Shown: positions 51,339 to 59,747 of the stretch, piece after piece | Layout: every line of letters begins with the position of its first letter | Position numbering within the stretch: position 1 is the first letter of the stretch | Assembly (NCBI GenBank): GCA_012840485.1 | Contig: DULG01000038.1 | Coordinates: forward strand, 1-62,918 | DNA from: Clostridia bacterium | GTDB lineage: Bacteria; Bacillota; Thermoanaerobacteria; Thermoanaerobacterales; Thermoanaerobacteraceae | Direction of reading: 5' to 3' | Length of the DNA stretch: 62,918 bases | Program-made: the position numbers and the translations under genes | The notes under the pieces: model-generated | The model's database searches: none | The model's input: only the letters and a program-made list of their open reading frames with translations | Told to the model about the DNA's origin: nothing

Positions 51339-51716
51339 ATGAAGATGCTAAAGACATTTCTTGGATGCTTTTTAACGGGGTTAATAGTACAGAGTGCGTG
51401 GGGAGCCCTTGTAAAATCTTATGGTCTTATAGGGGGCTGGTTTGCAGCCTTTATCATAATAAGTCCAATGTGGTTTTTAAACCATTACTTAGGCTTAATA
51501 GAGAATGAAAAAGATGGAGCATGGATTGATATGGCAGCAGGCATTGCTATTGCAGGAATGGCAAGGGATTTGTTCAAATCTCATTCGATAGCTCCTATGT
51601 TTAAAGCATTGCCAGTTTTATGTGCAGTGATAGCTGGAGGGACTGTAGGAGGATATTTAGCTGTTATCATAAGGCATGAAATGGAAAACAACGTAAAAAT
51701 GGAGGAAGAAGGATGA
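51339..51716 (+). CDS. Small integral membrane protein A of a pair
   Basis: A 125-residue protein with about four membrane helices and motifs GALVKSYGLIGGWFAAFIII, NHYLGLI and GAWIDMAAGIAIAG. It shares pattern with the next gene (GxxGGWxxAxxI, NHxLxLI, WVDM/WIDM...AG), so the two are divergent paralogues that probably form a heteromer. I am reminded of the small subunits called Lin0368-family putative glycerol transporters, but I am not certain. It overlaps the next gene by 4 bases. Confidence 0.6.
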   Translation: MKMLKTFLGCFLTGLIVQSAWGALVKSYGLIGGWFAAFIIISPMWFLNHYLGLIENEKDGAWIDMAAGIAIAGMARDLFKSHSIAPMFKALPVLCAVIAGGTVGGYLAVIIRHEMENNVKMEEEG

Positions 51717-52045
51717 TGTACAACTATATCGTAATGGCATTTGTGGCAGGTTTTATTCTTCCATTTCTCATAGAATTGTTATGGCATGAAATGGTAAGAT
51801 TATGGGGAGCAATAGGAGGTTGGATTGGTGCCGGTTTTATTGTAGGGACGGTATGGATAGTAAATCACGGACTGGACTTGATACATCAGATTGGACCATG
51901 GGTTGATATGACGTGGGGTTTGTGTGCAGGACTTTTCACGGCTTCAATAGTTCGCGGAGGAAAATTTAAAAAAGCGGTTCCTCACTTGGTTGCTGGCATA
52001 CTGGGAGGCATAGTAGCAGGGTATGTTTTATCATTGTTTGTTTAA
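51713..52045 (+). CDS. Small integral membrane protein B of a pair
   Basis: A 110-residue protein with about four membrane helices. LWGAIGGWIGAGFIVGTVWI, NHGLDLIHQIGPWVDMTWGL and a glycine-rich last helix (AGILGGIVAGYVLSLFV) parallel its upstream partner. The ATGA overlap with that gene means the two are made together. Small paired proteins of this kind are typical of heteromeric transporters or channels. The solute is unknown. Confidence 0.6.
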   Translation: MMYNYIVMAFVAGFILPFLIELLWHEMVRLWGAIGGWIGAGFIVGTVWIVNHGLDLIHQIGPWVDMTWGLCAGLFTASIVRGGKFKKAVPHLVAGILGGIVAGYVLSLFV

Positions 52046-52070
52046 AAAACATAGAAATAGAAACTTAATA

Positions 52071-52112
52071 AAAAGCGGGTGCTAAATAATTTTATATAGC
52101 ACTCGCTTTTTA
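52071..52112. terminator. Bidirectional terminator
   Basis: A 14-bp stem (AAAAGCGGGTGCTA at 52071-52084 with TAGCACTCGCTTTT at 52097-52110, one G-T pair) has A-runs before and T-runs after it. It can serve both the membrane-protein pair on the plus strand and the LysR gene on the minus strand. Confidence 0.8.
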
Positions 52113-52152
52113 ATATACAACTTAAAATTTGCAAAGTGCAAAGAATAAATTA

Positions 52153-53058
52153 TTACAATTCAAGATTAGGATATGACTCCTTTAATATTCCAATGAATGC
52201 TCTAGCAGGTGCAGACAAGATTTTGTCTTTCTTTTGTACATAATAAAGCTTTCTTATGAATTTTATATCTCTAAATTTCAAACCTATAAGCCCGCCAAAA
52301 GCTATTTCTTTTTCGATAGTATTTTCTGGAATAATTGACACTCCAAGACCTGCCTCAACAGCCTGCTTAATAGCTTCTATGTTTCCAAGTTCTATTGTTT
52401 TTTTGATATCTATTCCCCTTCCTGTAATTATTTTTTTGACAAAGGACATAGTTGCTGATTCTTTATTAGAACATATAAAACATTCTTCTTCAAGTTCCTC
52501 TATATTTATATTATTTCTATCCTTCCATCTATGAAAAGGTGGAATTATGAGAACTAATTTCTCACTGCAGAAAGGAACGCATATAAGACTCTTATTCTCA
52601 ATAATTTCTCCATTATCCGCTATAAGAGCAAAGTCAATCACATTGGTATGAATATATTCCAGTATTTTATGATAAAAATTAACATGCAAATTTATGTAAA
52701 TGTTTGGATATTTAGAAAGATATTTTTTTAATAACTGCGGTATACGATATACACCTATCGAACCTGTTGCACCGAAAGAAAGAATTCCCCGGTTTAGCGA
52801 TTCCATTTCGCATATTTTTGCTAGATAATCTCTTGTAAGATTAAGTACAGTTTCGGCATATTCAAGAAAAAGTTTACCATTTTCATTTAAATATACTTTT
52901 TTTCCTATCCTATCAAATAATTTGCAGCCCACATAGTTTTCAATTTCTTGTATATGCTTTGTAACTGTAGGTTGAGAGCAAAATAATTCTTCTGAAGCCT
53001 TTGTAAAACTCTGATTCTTAGCCATTGCACAAAAGGTTTTTAGTTTTTCAATATCCAT
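52153..53058 (-). CDS. LysR-family transcriptional regulator
   Basis: A 301-residue LysR-type regulator. It begins MDIEKLKTFCAMAKNQSFTK with the helix-turn-helix KASEELFCSQPTVTKHIQEI, and has the periplasmic-binding-like effector domain from about residue 90. It is transcribed away from the DASS transporter gene, the classic layout for a LysR protein controlling its neighbour in response to the transported acid. The shared 130-bp spacer contains a palindrome that overlaps its own -10 region, suggesting autoregulation. Confidence 0.9.
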   Translation of the reverse strand: MDIEKLKTFCAMAKNQSFTKASEELFCSQPTVTKHIQEIENYVGCKLFDRIGKKVYLNENGKLFLEYAETVLNLTRDYLAKICEMESLNRGILSFGATGSIGVYRIPQLLKKYLSKYPNIYINLHVNFYHKILEYIHTNVIDFALIADNGEIIENKSLICVPFCSEKLVLIIPPFHRWKDRNNINIEELEEECFICSNKESATMSFVKKIITGRGIDIKKTIELGNIEAIKQAVEAGLGVSIIPENTIEKEIAFGGLIGLKFRDIKFIRKLYYVQKKDKILSAPARAFIGILKESYPNLEL

Positions 53059-53077
53059 AGTTTATCACCTCCATTTT

Positions 53078-53100
53078 AATTATAACATTTCGTTATAATT
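53078..53100. promoter_or_regulatory. Palindromic operator between lysR-type gene and transporter
   Basis: AATTATAAC (53078-53086) and GTTATAATT (53092-53100) are exact 9-bp inverted arms around a 5-base centre. The TTATAAC half-sites fit a LysR T-N11-A type box. On the minus strand the palindrome supplies TATAAT, a likely -10 for the regulator. Confidence 0.65.
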
Positions 53101-53117
53101 ATTACTATATTATTGAA

Positions 53118-53146
53118 TTGTATAATAAATAAACATGATATATAAT
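53118..53146 (+). promoter_or_regulatory. Sigma-A promoter of the DASS transporter
   Basis: TTGTAT (53118-53123), 17 bases and TATAAT (53141-53146) lie about 40 bp ahead of the transporter's ATG and 18 bp after the palindrome. Confidence 0.5.
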
Positions 53147-53188
53147 GAGACTGAAAAACCAAATAAAAATTTGTGAAGGGGGAAAAGT

Positions 53189-54670
53189 ATGAATATTTTA
53201 ACTGCAGGAATAGAAGGAAAAGAAAAGACAAACTTTGAAAAGTGGCTTTCATATCTTGGGGTGCCAATAGCAGTTATAATTTTCGCGTTACTTTTTACGA
53301 TGAGAACTCCCACTGGATTGACGCTTCAAGGGAAATCGGCGATTGCTGTGTTTTTGGCGGTGTTCGTGCTGTGGGTATCACAGGCTGTTCCAACGTTTGT
53401 TTCATCCCTCATTGCAATAGTATTGTTAACGCTTACAAGTGCATGGGATGAAAAGTCAGTACTTGGAGTATTTGGATATGATGTAATTTGGTTGATGATA
53501 TCTGCATTCATAATTACTTCTGGAATGACAAAAACAGGACTTGCTAACAGGGTTGCTCTTTGGCTTGTTTCTACTTTTGGAAAGACTGCACGTCGTGCTC
53601 TTATTTCTTTGATAATAGCTAACTTTGTAATTGCATTTATTGTGCCTTCTACAACAGCAAGAGCTGCTCTGATGCTCCCCATAGCATTGCTTGTTGCACA
53701 GGCATATGGTGCTCAACCTGGCAAAAGTAATTTTGGGAAATTAATAATGATACAGGAATTGCAAGTAAATAATATTTCCACAACTGCTATTTTGACTGCA
53801 ACCGCACCTCAAATTATGGCAGTTGGAATTATAAAAGACCTCACCGGATATAATGTATCGTGGTCAGAATGGTTTATTGCTTCACTTCCTGTTGCCTTGT
53901 GTACAATGATAATATCATACTTAGTAGGTCTTATGATATTTGAGCCAGAAGTGAGTGTACCGGTGATGGAAGATCGTGGCAATGACGGTATAGGGAAGTT
54001 AAAGGAACAACTTCGTAAGATGGGACCTATGACAAAGGAAGAGAAAAAAGCCCTGTTTATATTTTGCCTTACCGTATTCCTGTGGGCAACAGATAAGTGG
54101 CATGTTCAAATGTTTGGCTTTAAAATCAGCCTTGTAATGGTTGCGATTATATCTGCTACACTGTTTTATCTACCTTTTATAGGACTTATTAGTTGGAAGG
54201 ACACAAAAATTCCATGGGACCTTATGATATTCAGTGCTGGTGCCTATGCAGTAGGTATGGCATTAGATAAATCTGGTGCAGCAGCATGGGCATTAAAGGC
54301 TGTATTTGGCAGTTTAGACCTTGGTAAGATAGGATTTTTCCCATTATACATGATAGTTATATTTATTGCTATATTTAGCCATCTGGTGTTTACTAGTAAA
54401 ACAGTAAGGACAGCGATATTAATACCAGCAGTAATAGGCATTGCAAATGCTGCAGGAATAAATCCAATAGCTTTAGCGTTACCGGCGTCCTTTACAATTG
54501 CAGATTCAATTACCCTACCTCCTCACTGTAAACCCAATCTGATATTCTACAGTACCGGTTATTTCAGTGTGCTTGATCAATTCTTCTATGGGATGATAGT
54601 CCTCATAGGCAAGTGGCTATTGCTGGGTATAGCTTCATTGACGTGGTTCAAAATTATAGGGATATGTTAG
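53189..54670 (+). CDS. DASS-family (SLC13) anion/dicarboxylate transporter
   Basis: A 493-residue membrane protein with about 12 hydrophobic segments. The motifs FIVPSTTARAALMLPI and FTSKTVRTAILIP (two S-x-T/T-x-P-type anion loops of inverted repeats), and FTIADSITLPPHCKPNLIFY near the end, identify the divalent anion:Na+ symporter family. Substrates of this family include succinate, malate, tartrate and sulfate. It is divergent from the LysR regulator and followed by a secreted protein and a PGM-like enzyme, possibly one pathway. Confidence 0.85.
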   Translation: MNILTAGIEGKEKTNFEKWLSYLGVPIAVIIFALLFTMRTPTGLTLQGKSAIAVFLAVFVLWVSQAVPTFVSSLIAIVLLTLTSAWDEKSVLGVFGYDVIWLMISAFIITSGMTKTGLANRVALWLVSTFGKTARRALISLIIANFVIAFIVPSTTARAALMLPIALLVAQAYGAQPGKSNFGKLIMIQELQVNNISTTAILTATAPQIMAVGIIKDLTGYNVSWSEWFIASLPVALCTMIISYLVGLMIFEPEVSVPVMEDRGNDGIGKLKEQLRKMGPMTKEEKKALFIFCLTVFLWATDKWHVQMFGFKISLVMVAIISATLFYLPFIGLISWKDTKIPWDLMIFSAGAYAVGMALDKSGAAAWALKAVFGSLDLGKIGFFPLYMIVIFIAIFSHLVFTSKTVRTAILIPAVIGIANAAGINPIALALPASFTIADSITLPPHCKPNLIFYSTGYFSVLDQFFYGMIVLIGKWLLLGIASLTWFKIIGIC

Positions 54671-54688
54671 AAAAGGAGGAAGGGTACT

Positions 54689-55447
54689 ATGTTTAAAAAA
54701 ATAAAAGTGATATTATTAATGGCTATCTTTATATTATCAGTAGCTTTGACTTCCGTTTTATATGCTGCACAAAACCCGGATTTTAAAAGTTACAAAGAAG
54801 TTTTCTTACCTATAAATGAAAAAGATGCGAAACTTACCATTACAGCAGAAGAAGTTCCTGATGCAGCAGGTTACGTTTATTTATTTAGTACAATAAAAGA
54901 AGCAAAGCTTGAAGAAGTTCAAGCAGAGGAGAATGTCCTTGTAAATAATACGCCTGAAAAGAAAAAAATAGGAAGTGTTGATTGCCTTGCGTTTAAAGTC
55001 TTGGATAAGGAAAAGCCTATAAAACTCAAAGTATCCTTTATGGTGCCAAACTTTTATTCAATTAAAAATGAAGCAGCTGAGGAAAGTACGGGACCAGGAG
55101 GGACTTACAGAGTATCTTATTCTTTTACATGTCCTGTAGCTTCTGGTATTGATACTTATTCATTAAAAATCCTGTTACCAGAAAATAATGAAATATTGAC
55201 TGTTACTGCTCCTAAAACTTATGAAATTGGAATGGAAGGGAAAAACAGATATATACTTGTGAATATGAAGGGAAAAGAAGGCAAGAAAGGTCTTAGTTTT
55301 GCGGAATCTGTAAGTATGGATTTTGTAATAAAAAAGGAGAGTACAACCAAAAATATTTTGGTCTGGATTGTATCATTGGGAATAGCCGCAACATTTTTAG
55401 TATTTAATAAAAAACAATTAGGGGAAGAAGGGAAAGAGGTATCATAA
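54689..55447 (+). CDS. Secreted protein with C-terminal membrane anchor, unknown function
   Basis: A 252-residue protein with a signal peptide (hydrophobic stretch ending near SVLYAAQN), a beta-rich extracellular domain of about 190 residues, and one C-terminal membrane helix (NILVWIVSLGIAATFLVF) followed by a short basic tail. I do not recognise the family. It is sandwiched between the DASS transporter (18-base gap, AAAGGAGGAAGG ribosome binding site) and the PGM-like gene (no gap), so it probably works with the transporter at the membrane. Confidence 0.6.
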   Translation: MFKKIKVILLMAIFILSVALTSVLYAAQNPDFKSYKEVFLPINEKDAKLTITAEEVPDAAGYVYLFSTIKEAKLEEVQAEENVLVNNTPEKKKIGSVDCLAFKVLDKEKPIKLKVSFMVPNFYSIKNEAAEESTGPGGTYRVSYSFTCPVASGIDTYSLKILLPENNEILTVTAPKTYEIGMEGKNRYILVNMKGKEGKKGLSFAESVSMDFVIKKESTTKNILVWIVSLGIAATFLVFNKKQLGEEGKEVS

Positions 55448-56695
55448 ATGAGGAAAAAGAAATGCATAATGGTTATAGGAGATGGGCTTGGAGATAGACC
55501 GGTTGAATTGTTGCAAGGTAAAACACCTCTGGAAGTAGCAAAAAAACCCGTTATAAATATGCTTTCATTAAATGGTATGACTGGGCTTGTACACCCGTAC
55601 AAGCCCGGCATAAGAGTTGGTACAGATGTTGGACATCTTTGTATATTCGGGTATGAACCAGAAAAAGTTTATAGTGGGAGAGGTCCAATTGAAGCATTTA
55701 GTGCGGGAATAGAACTTAAAGCTGATGATGTTGCTTTTCGTGCTAACTTTGCTACTGTGAGTGAAGATTTGACGGTTATAGATAGAAGAACAGGTCGTAT
55801 AAGAGAAGGTACAAGATTGTTGGCGGAGAGTTTAAATGGTATAGAAATAGACGATTGTAAAATATTTGTTAAGGAGTTGACAGAACATAGAGCAGCAGTT
55901 GTGATAAGGGGAGAAGGTTTAAGTGATATGGTAACAGACACAGATCCAGGAACGGCACATGAGGGAGAAAAAGTTAAAAGACCTCTTCCTACAGAAAATA
56001 CGCTAGAAGCAGAAAAAACTGCAAGGGTATTATGGAAATTTCTTATGCGAGCTCATGAGATATTAAAAATACATCCTGTCAACGTAGAAAGGCAAAAAAA
56101 TGGTCTCTTTCCTGCTAATTTTATCATAACCAGGGGTGCAGGTAAGTTAAAGAAAATAGAAAAAATTACAGATATTTTTAAAGTCAAGGCAGCATGTATT
56201 GCAGGAGATGAGACAATACTTGGAATAGGGAAAATGTGCGGTTTTGATGTATTTACCAGTAACAAATTTACAGGGAGTTTTGATACTGATTACAAGGGCA
56301 AAGCATTGATGGCGCTTCAAAAAATAAATGAAGGGTATGACTTTGTGGTAGTTCATGTAAAAGCTACAGACCTTGCTGGCCATGATAACATACCTTTCAA
56401 AAAAGTAGAGGTGATAGAGAATATAGAAACTATTTTTTCTCTTCTTTATTCAAATATAGATAGATTAAATACATATTTATGTTTAACTGCTGACCACACA
56501 ACCCCGTGTTCTGTAAGAGACCATACCTGTGATCCAGTTCCTGTATTTATATGGGGGAGTGATGTTAGAAAAGATGGTATTCAGGAATTTGGAGAAGAAT
56601 ATATAAAGAGCGGTTCTCTGTCGGGATACACTGCAAAAGATGTATTTTATACACTCATGGATTTCATGGGATATACTGAAAAATACGGCGCTTAG
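55448..56695 (+). CDS. Archaeal-type cofactor-independent phosphoglycerate mutase (ApgM family)
   Basis: A 415-residue member of the alkaline-phosphatase superfamily closest to archaeal ApgM. It has GDGLGDRPVELLQGKTPLEV at the N-terminus (metal and phosphate site), TDVGHLCIFGYEP, YSGRGPIEA, and the metal-binding end CLTADHTTPC. It would interconvert 3- and 2-phosphoglycerate. Bacteria with this type normally also have a main glycolytic mutase, and the position behind a dicarboxylate-type transporter hints at another phospho-acid substrate (inference). Confidence 0.8.
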   Translation: MRKKKCIMVIGDGLGDRPVELLQGKTPLEVAKKPVINMLSLNGMTGLVHPYKPGIRVGTDVGHLCIFGYEPEKVYSGRGPIEAFSAGIELKADDVAFRANFATVSEDLTVIDRRTGRIREGTRLLAESLNGIEIDDCKIFVKELTEHRAAVVIRGEGLSDMVTDTDPGTAHEGEKVKRPLPTENTLEAEKTARVLWKFLMRAHEILKIHPVNVERQKNGLFPANFIITRGAGKLKKIEKITDIFKVKAACIAGDETILGIGKMCGFDVFTSNKFTGSFDTDYKGKALMALQKINEGYDFVVVHVKATDLAGHDNIPFKKVEVIENIETIFSLLYSNIDRLNTYLCLTADHTTPCSVRDHTCDPVPVFIWGSDVRKDGIQEFGEEYIKSGSLSGYTAKDVFYTLMDFMGYTEKYGA

Positions 56696-56707
56696 AGGTG
56701 ATTTTTA

Positions 56708-57991
56708 ATGGAACTAAAATTTTTCGGGGGTTCTGGAGAGTATGGAAGGGCATGTTTTGCAGTGTTAAGTGAGCATAAAAACATACTTCTAGACTGTGGT
56801 GTTAAAAGGATACAGATTAAAAACAAAGTTGGTGAATATCCTCTGATTGATGGGGAGCTTATTAAAAATATAGATTATGTATTTTTATCCCATGCTCACG
56901 AAGACCACTGTGCTGCTCTTCCACTTCTTTATAAATTGGGATACGATGGATATATTTATTGTACTGAAGAGACAGCAATACAATCGAGAGATAGCATAAA
57001 AAAATGGATAAATACTGTACTCCAAAATAATGGAGCACTTCCTTTTAATTTATCTGATGTAGATAAGGTAAAATATCGTACAATTACATTGGGTAAATCT
57101 ATTATTGAGAAAAATTTCGAAGTTGAGGCAGGAATGAGTGGTCACATGGTAGGTGGAGTATGGTTTAAATTTAGGCTTGATAGGAAGAAAATCTTTTATT
57201 CAGGAGATTATTGTTTTGATTCTATTCTTTTAAATTATGAAGTGCCCCATGATAAGTGTGATATAGCAATTATAGACGCTTCATACGGGGATGACAATAC
57301 TAGGCAGGAAGAATATTGGGACAGAATTTACAATAAAATTAAGGAAACAGTGACAAGAGGGGGAAAAGCATTACTTCCAGTGCCTGCCCGTGGTAGAGGT
57401 GTGGAGATACTTCTTTTATTGACACAAAAACCTCTATTAATAAGAGAGAACAGAATAGAAATTTATGTAGAAAAAAATATATTAGATGCAGTTAAGGAAG
57501 TCAAATGCAGTCAGAACTGGCTTAAAACATCTGCAAGGGAATATTTTGAAAACTTTAATTTGGCTTTGATAAATGTAGTTAGCTCAAAAATTGAAAGAGA
57601 GAAGATAGTAAGAAGCGAAGGTCCAGCTGTTATACTCTGTACAGATGGGATGATATCATCTGAAACCTCTCTTTATTACTTTGAAAGTATCAGTAAAAAT
57701 GAACTAAATACAATAATTCTTACAGGATATCAAGCAGAAGGAACTATTGGTAAAAGGATATTAAGTGATGAGGGACGCAAAGAGTTAAATGTAAAATGTG
57801 AAGTTGTGAACATAAGGCATAAAGTGCATCCAGGGTTCAACGATTTACTCATTCTCTTGGATTCAATAAAACCCGATAATACACTTTTAGTGCATTGCGA
57901 ATTTGAAATATGTAAAAATCTCGTGCCTCTTCTTAAAAAACACGGTTATAATTCCAATTGCTTTATGCCGGGAGAATTTATAAAGGTTTAA
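56708..57991 (+). CDS. Metallo-beta-lactamase-fold beta-CASP nuclease-like protein
   Basis: A 427-residue MBL-fold protein. The zinc motif is LSHAHEDHC (His62, His64, Asp66, His67), with a later Asp in YSGDYCFD. The beta-CASP region includes PARGRG and GYQAEGTIGKRIL, seen in CPSF-73-like RNA-processing nucleases, and the last His occurs in LLVHCE. It might process RNA. Co-transcription with metabolic genes (12 bases after the PGM-like gene) leaves a hydrolase role open. Confidence 0.78.
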   Translation: MELKFFGGSGEYGRACFAVLSEHKNILLDCGVKRIQIKNKVGEYPLIDGELIKNIDYVFLSHAHEDHCAALPLLYKLGYDGYIYCTEETAIQSRDSIKKWINTVLQNNGALPFNLSDVDKVKYRTITLGKSIIEKNFEVEAGMSGHMVGGVWFKFRLDRKKIFYSGDYCFDSILLNYEVPHDKCDIAIIDASYGDDNTRQEEYWDRIYNKIKETVTRGGKALLPVPARGRGVEILLLLTQKPLLIRENRIEIYVEKNILDAVKEVKCSQNWLKTSAREYFENFNLALINVVSSKIEREKIVRSEGPAVILCTDGMISSETSLYYFESISKNELNTIILTGYQAEGTIGKRILSDEGRKELNVKCEVVNIRHKVHPGFNDLLILLDSIKPDNTLLVHCEFEICKNLVPLLKKHGYNSNCFMPGEFIKV

Positions 57992-57997
57992 ATAAAT

Positions 57998-58111
57998 TTG
58001 TGCAGTGTCACAGACACATTGCAAAATTTTATTGAATTTTTGATTAGTATCATATTTGGCTGTTCGTATGAAGTTATATTAGGAGAAAAGAGAGATAATT
58101 TGGTTGTTTAG
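57998..58111 (+). pseudogene. Remnant of the 3' end of a LevR-type activator gene
   Basis: QCHRH encoded at 58003-58017 (CAGTGTCACAGACAC) matches QCHRHF near the C-terminus of the 35632 activator. The last codons before the TAG at 58109 read YEVILGEKRDNLVV, against YDIIRSKVKNVAV at the end of that activator. The pieces are in different frames and the middle is shortened, so this is a relic. The terminator hairpin that follows is also homologous. The rest of the gene is missing: the beta-CASP gene ends just upstream. Confidence 0.75.
58005..58017. promoter_or_regulatory. Candidate upstream activator site (palindrome) in the relic
   Basis: GTGTC-ACA-GACAC is a perfect palindrome centred 128 bp upstream of the -24 GG at 58139. 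The same core lies at 38241-38253 ahead of the module 2 sigma-54 promoter. Confidence 0.45.
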
Positions 58112-58112
58112 A

Positions 58113-58150
58113 GCATGTCAAGTAGTACTACACTACTTGGCATGCTTTTT
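58113..58150 (+). terminator. Terminator hairpin overlapping a -24 element
   Basis: GCATGTCAAGTAGT (58113-58126) pairs with ACTACTTGGCATGC (58132-58145) over 14 bp with one T-G pair, followed by TTTTT. It is the counterpart of the hairpin at 38383. Confidence 0.8.
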
Positions 58151-58154
58151 GTTA
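58137..58154 (+). promoter_or_regulatory. Sigma-54-like promoter with altered -12 box
   Basis: TTGGCATGCTTTTTGTTA has a good -24 box (TTGGCATG) and the right 10-base spacing from GG (58139-58140), but the -12 box reads TTGTT instead of TTGCA. It is the counterpart of the promoter at 38405 and precedes the kinase and mannose-type PTS genes. Activity may be reduced by the change in the GC step. Confidence 0.5.
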
Positions 58155-58220
58155 TATATAAATAAATAAAATAATAAGCCAAAGTTTTATTAATATGAAG
58201 CAAGTAAAGGGGTTGAAAAA

Positions 58221-59207
58221 ATGTTTTTCCTTGGAGTAGATGGAGGAGGAACAAAAACTAAATTTGCTCTTTTTAATGACCAGTTAAAAGTATGTGGTAC
58301 TTTTGATACAACCACATCCCATGTAACCCAAGTAGGGAAGGAAGGTGTAATTAAAGTTTTACAATCTGGACTAGAAAATGTACTTCAAGAAGCAAAAATA
58401 TGTAAAGAAGAAATAAAATATGTAGTTTTAGGGATGCCAGGTTATACAGAAATCAAAAGTAACGATGCACAAATTGAAGAAGCAGTGGCGAGTGTTTTTA
58501 ATTTTACAAATTACTACATTGTAAATGATGCTGAAGTAGGATGGGCAGGAGCACTTGCCTGTCAACCGGGTATTAACATAGTGGCAGGAACTGGTTCTAT
58601 CGCTTTTGCAGTGGATGTGGAAGGGAGAAGGGAAAGAATTGGAGGTTGGGGAGAATTTATAGGTGATGAGGGAAGTGCTTATTGGATTGCAAAAAAAACA
58701 TTAGAAGGGTACAGTAAACAGAAAGATGGGCGATTACTTAAAACAGTTTTGGTAGATATAATTGATAAAAAATATGGCATAAAAGATAAATTCGAAATAA
58801 TTGATATAATGCACAATCAATATAAATTAAAGCGAGATAAAGTTGCAGAATTATCTTTATGTACATTTGCTGCAGCACAGAGAGGATGTAAATATTCAAT
58901 AGAAATTTTTGAAAAGGCGGCATATGAGCTTTTTTTACATGTGGAGGGAATATTAAGAAAAACAAAATATTCGGATACAATTTTAGTCTCATATGTAGGG
59001 GGTGTTTTTAAAGCTGGGGATTTTGTGTTACAACCTTTAAAAACTTTTTTAAGCAAATTAAATGACAAAATTGTATTACTTCCTCCCAAGATGGAGCCTT
59101 GTTTCGGGGCAGCATTTTATGCTTACTTAAAGTATAAAAGTTTAAATCCGACAGAGGAATTAATTGATACACTGGTGCAGGAAATCAGGAACTACTTGAA
59201 AAATTAG
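58221..59207 (+). CDS. BadF/BadG-type ATPase, probable amino-sugar kinase (second copy)
   Basis: A 328-residue BadF-family kinase. LGVDGGGTKTKFALFND begins the ATP site, GINIVAGTGSIAFAV is the second phosphate loop, and WGEFIGDEGSAYWIAKKTLE and SYVGGVFKAG are the other shared segments. It is a distant paralogue of the kinase at 41830, having the same order of motifs but different sequence. N-acetylglucosamine kinase or MurK-like activity is the best guess. It lies between the sigma-54-like promoter and the mannose-type PTS. Confidence 0.82.
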   Translation: MFFLGVDGGGTKTKFALFNDQLKVCGTFDTTTSHVTQVGKEGVIKVLQSGLENVLQEAKICKEEIKYVVLGMPGYTEIKSNDAQIEEAVASVFNFTNYYIVNDAEVGWAGALACQPGINIVAGTGSIAFAVDVEGRRERIGGWGEFIGDEGSAYWIAKKTLEGYSKQKDGRLLKTVLVDIIDKKYGIKDKFEIIDIMHNQYKLKRDKVAELSLCTFAAAQRGCKYSIEIFEKAAYELFLHVEGILRKTKYSDTILVSYVGGVFKAGDFVLQPLKTFLSKLNDKIVLLPPKMEPCFGAAFYAYLKYKSLNPTEELIDTLVQEIRNYLKN

Positions 59208-59262
59208 TTTACAAAAATCAGTGTATATGGTAAAACCTTAGGTAAAAGGAGATGATGTTTTA

Positions 59263-59736
59263 TTGCAAAATATAGTTTTAGCAAGGATAGACGATAGATT
59301 AATACATGGGCAAGTGGCGGTAACGTGGTCATTTTACGTTGGGGCAAATGTAATAATTGTAGTAGATGATGAGATAGCAAAGGATCCTACACAGCAGATA
59401 TTACTGGATTTAGCAGCTCCTCAAGAAGTAGTGACGCGCTATTTTACAGTAGCTGAAACGATAGAAAAAATACCTAAAGCGGCTCCACATCAAAAAATAT
59501 TTCTTATCGTCCGAAATGTAAATGTTTTAGTCCAGCTTGTTGAAGGAGGAGTGCCAATAAAAGAAGTAAATATTGGGAATATGCACTTCAAAGAAGGGAA
59601 AAGACAAATAACTCTTACTGTGTGGGTTGATGAAAAGGACATTGAGGCTTTCAAAAAGTTAAATAGCTTGGGGATAAAATGCGAGATAAAAAGAGTGCCT
59701 TCTGAGAAAGGCAAAGATATTATGGAATTAATATAA
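59263..59736 (+). CDS. PTS mannose-family EIIB component
   Basis: A 157-residue EIIB of the mannose/fructose/sorbose family. The phosphorylation site is His15 in ARIDDRLIHGQVAVTW, and INIGNMHF-like and SEKGKDIMEL segments are typical. It accepts phosphate from the EIIA encoded at 61324 and passes it to the sugar moved by EIIC/EIID. TTG start behind AAAGGAGATGATG. First PTS gene of a full B-C-D-A set. Confidence 0.9.
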   Translation: MQNIVLARIDDRLIHGQVAVTWSFYVGANVIIVVDDEIAKDPTQQILLDLAAPQEVVTRYFTVAETIEKIPKAAPHQKIFLIVRNVNVLVQLVEGGVPIKEVNIGNMHFKEGKRQITLTVWVDEKDIEAFKKLNSLGIKCEIKRVPSEKGKDIMELI

Positions 59737-59747
59737 GAGGTGTGAAT

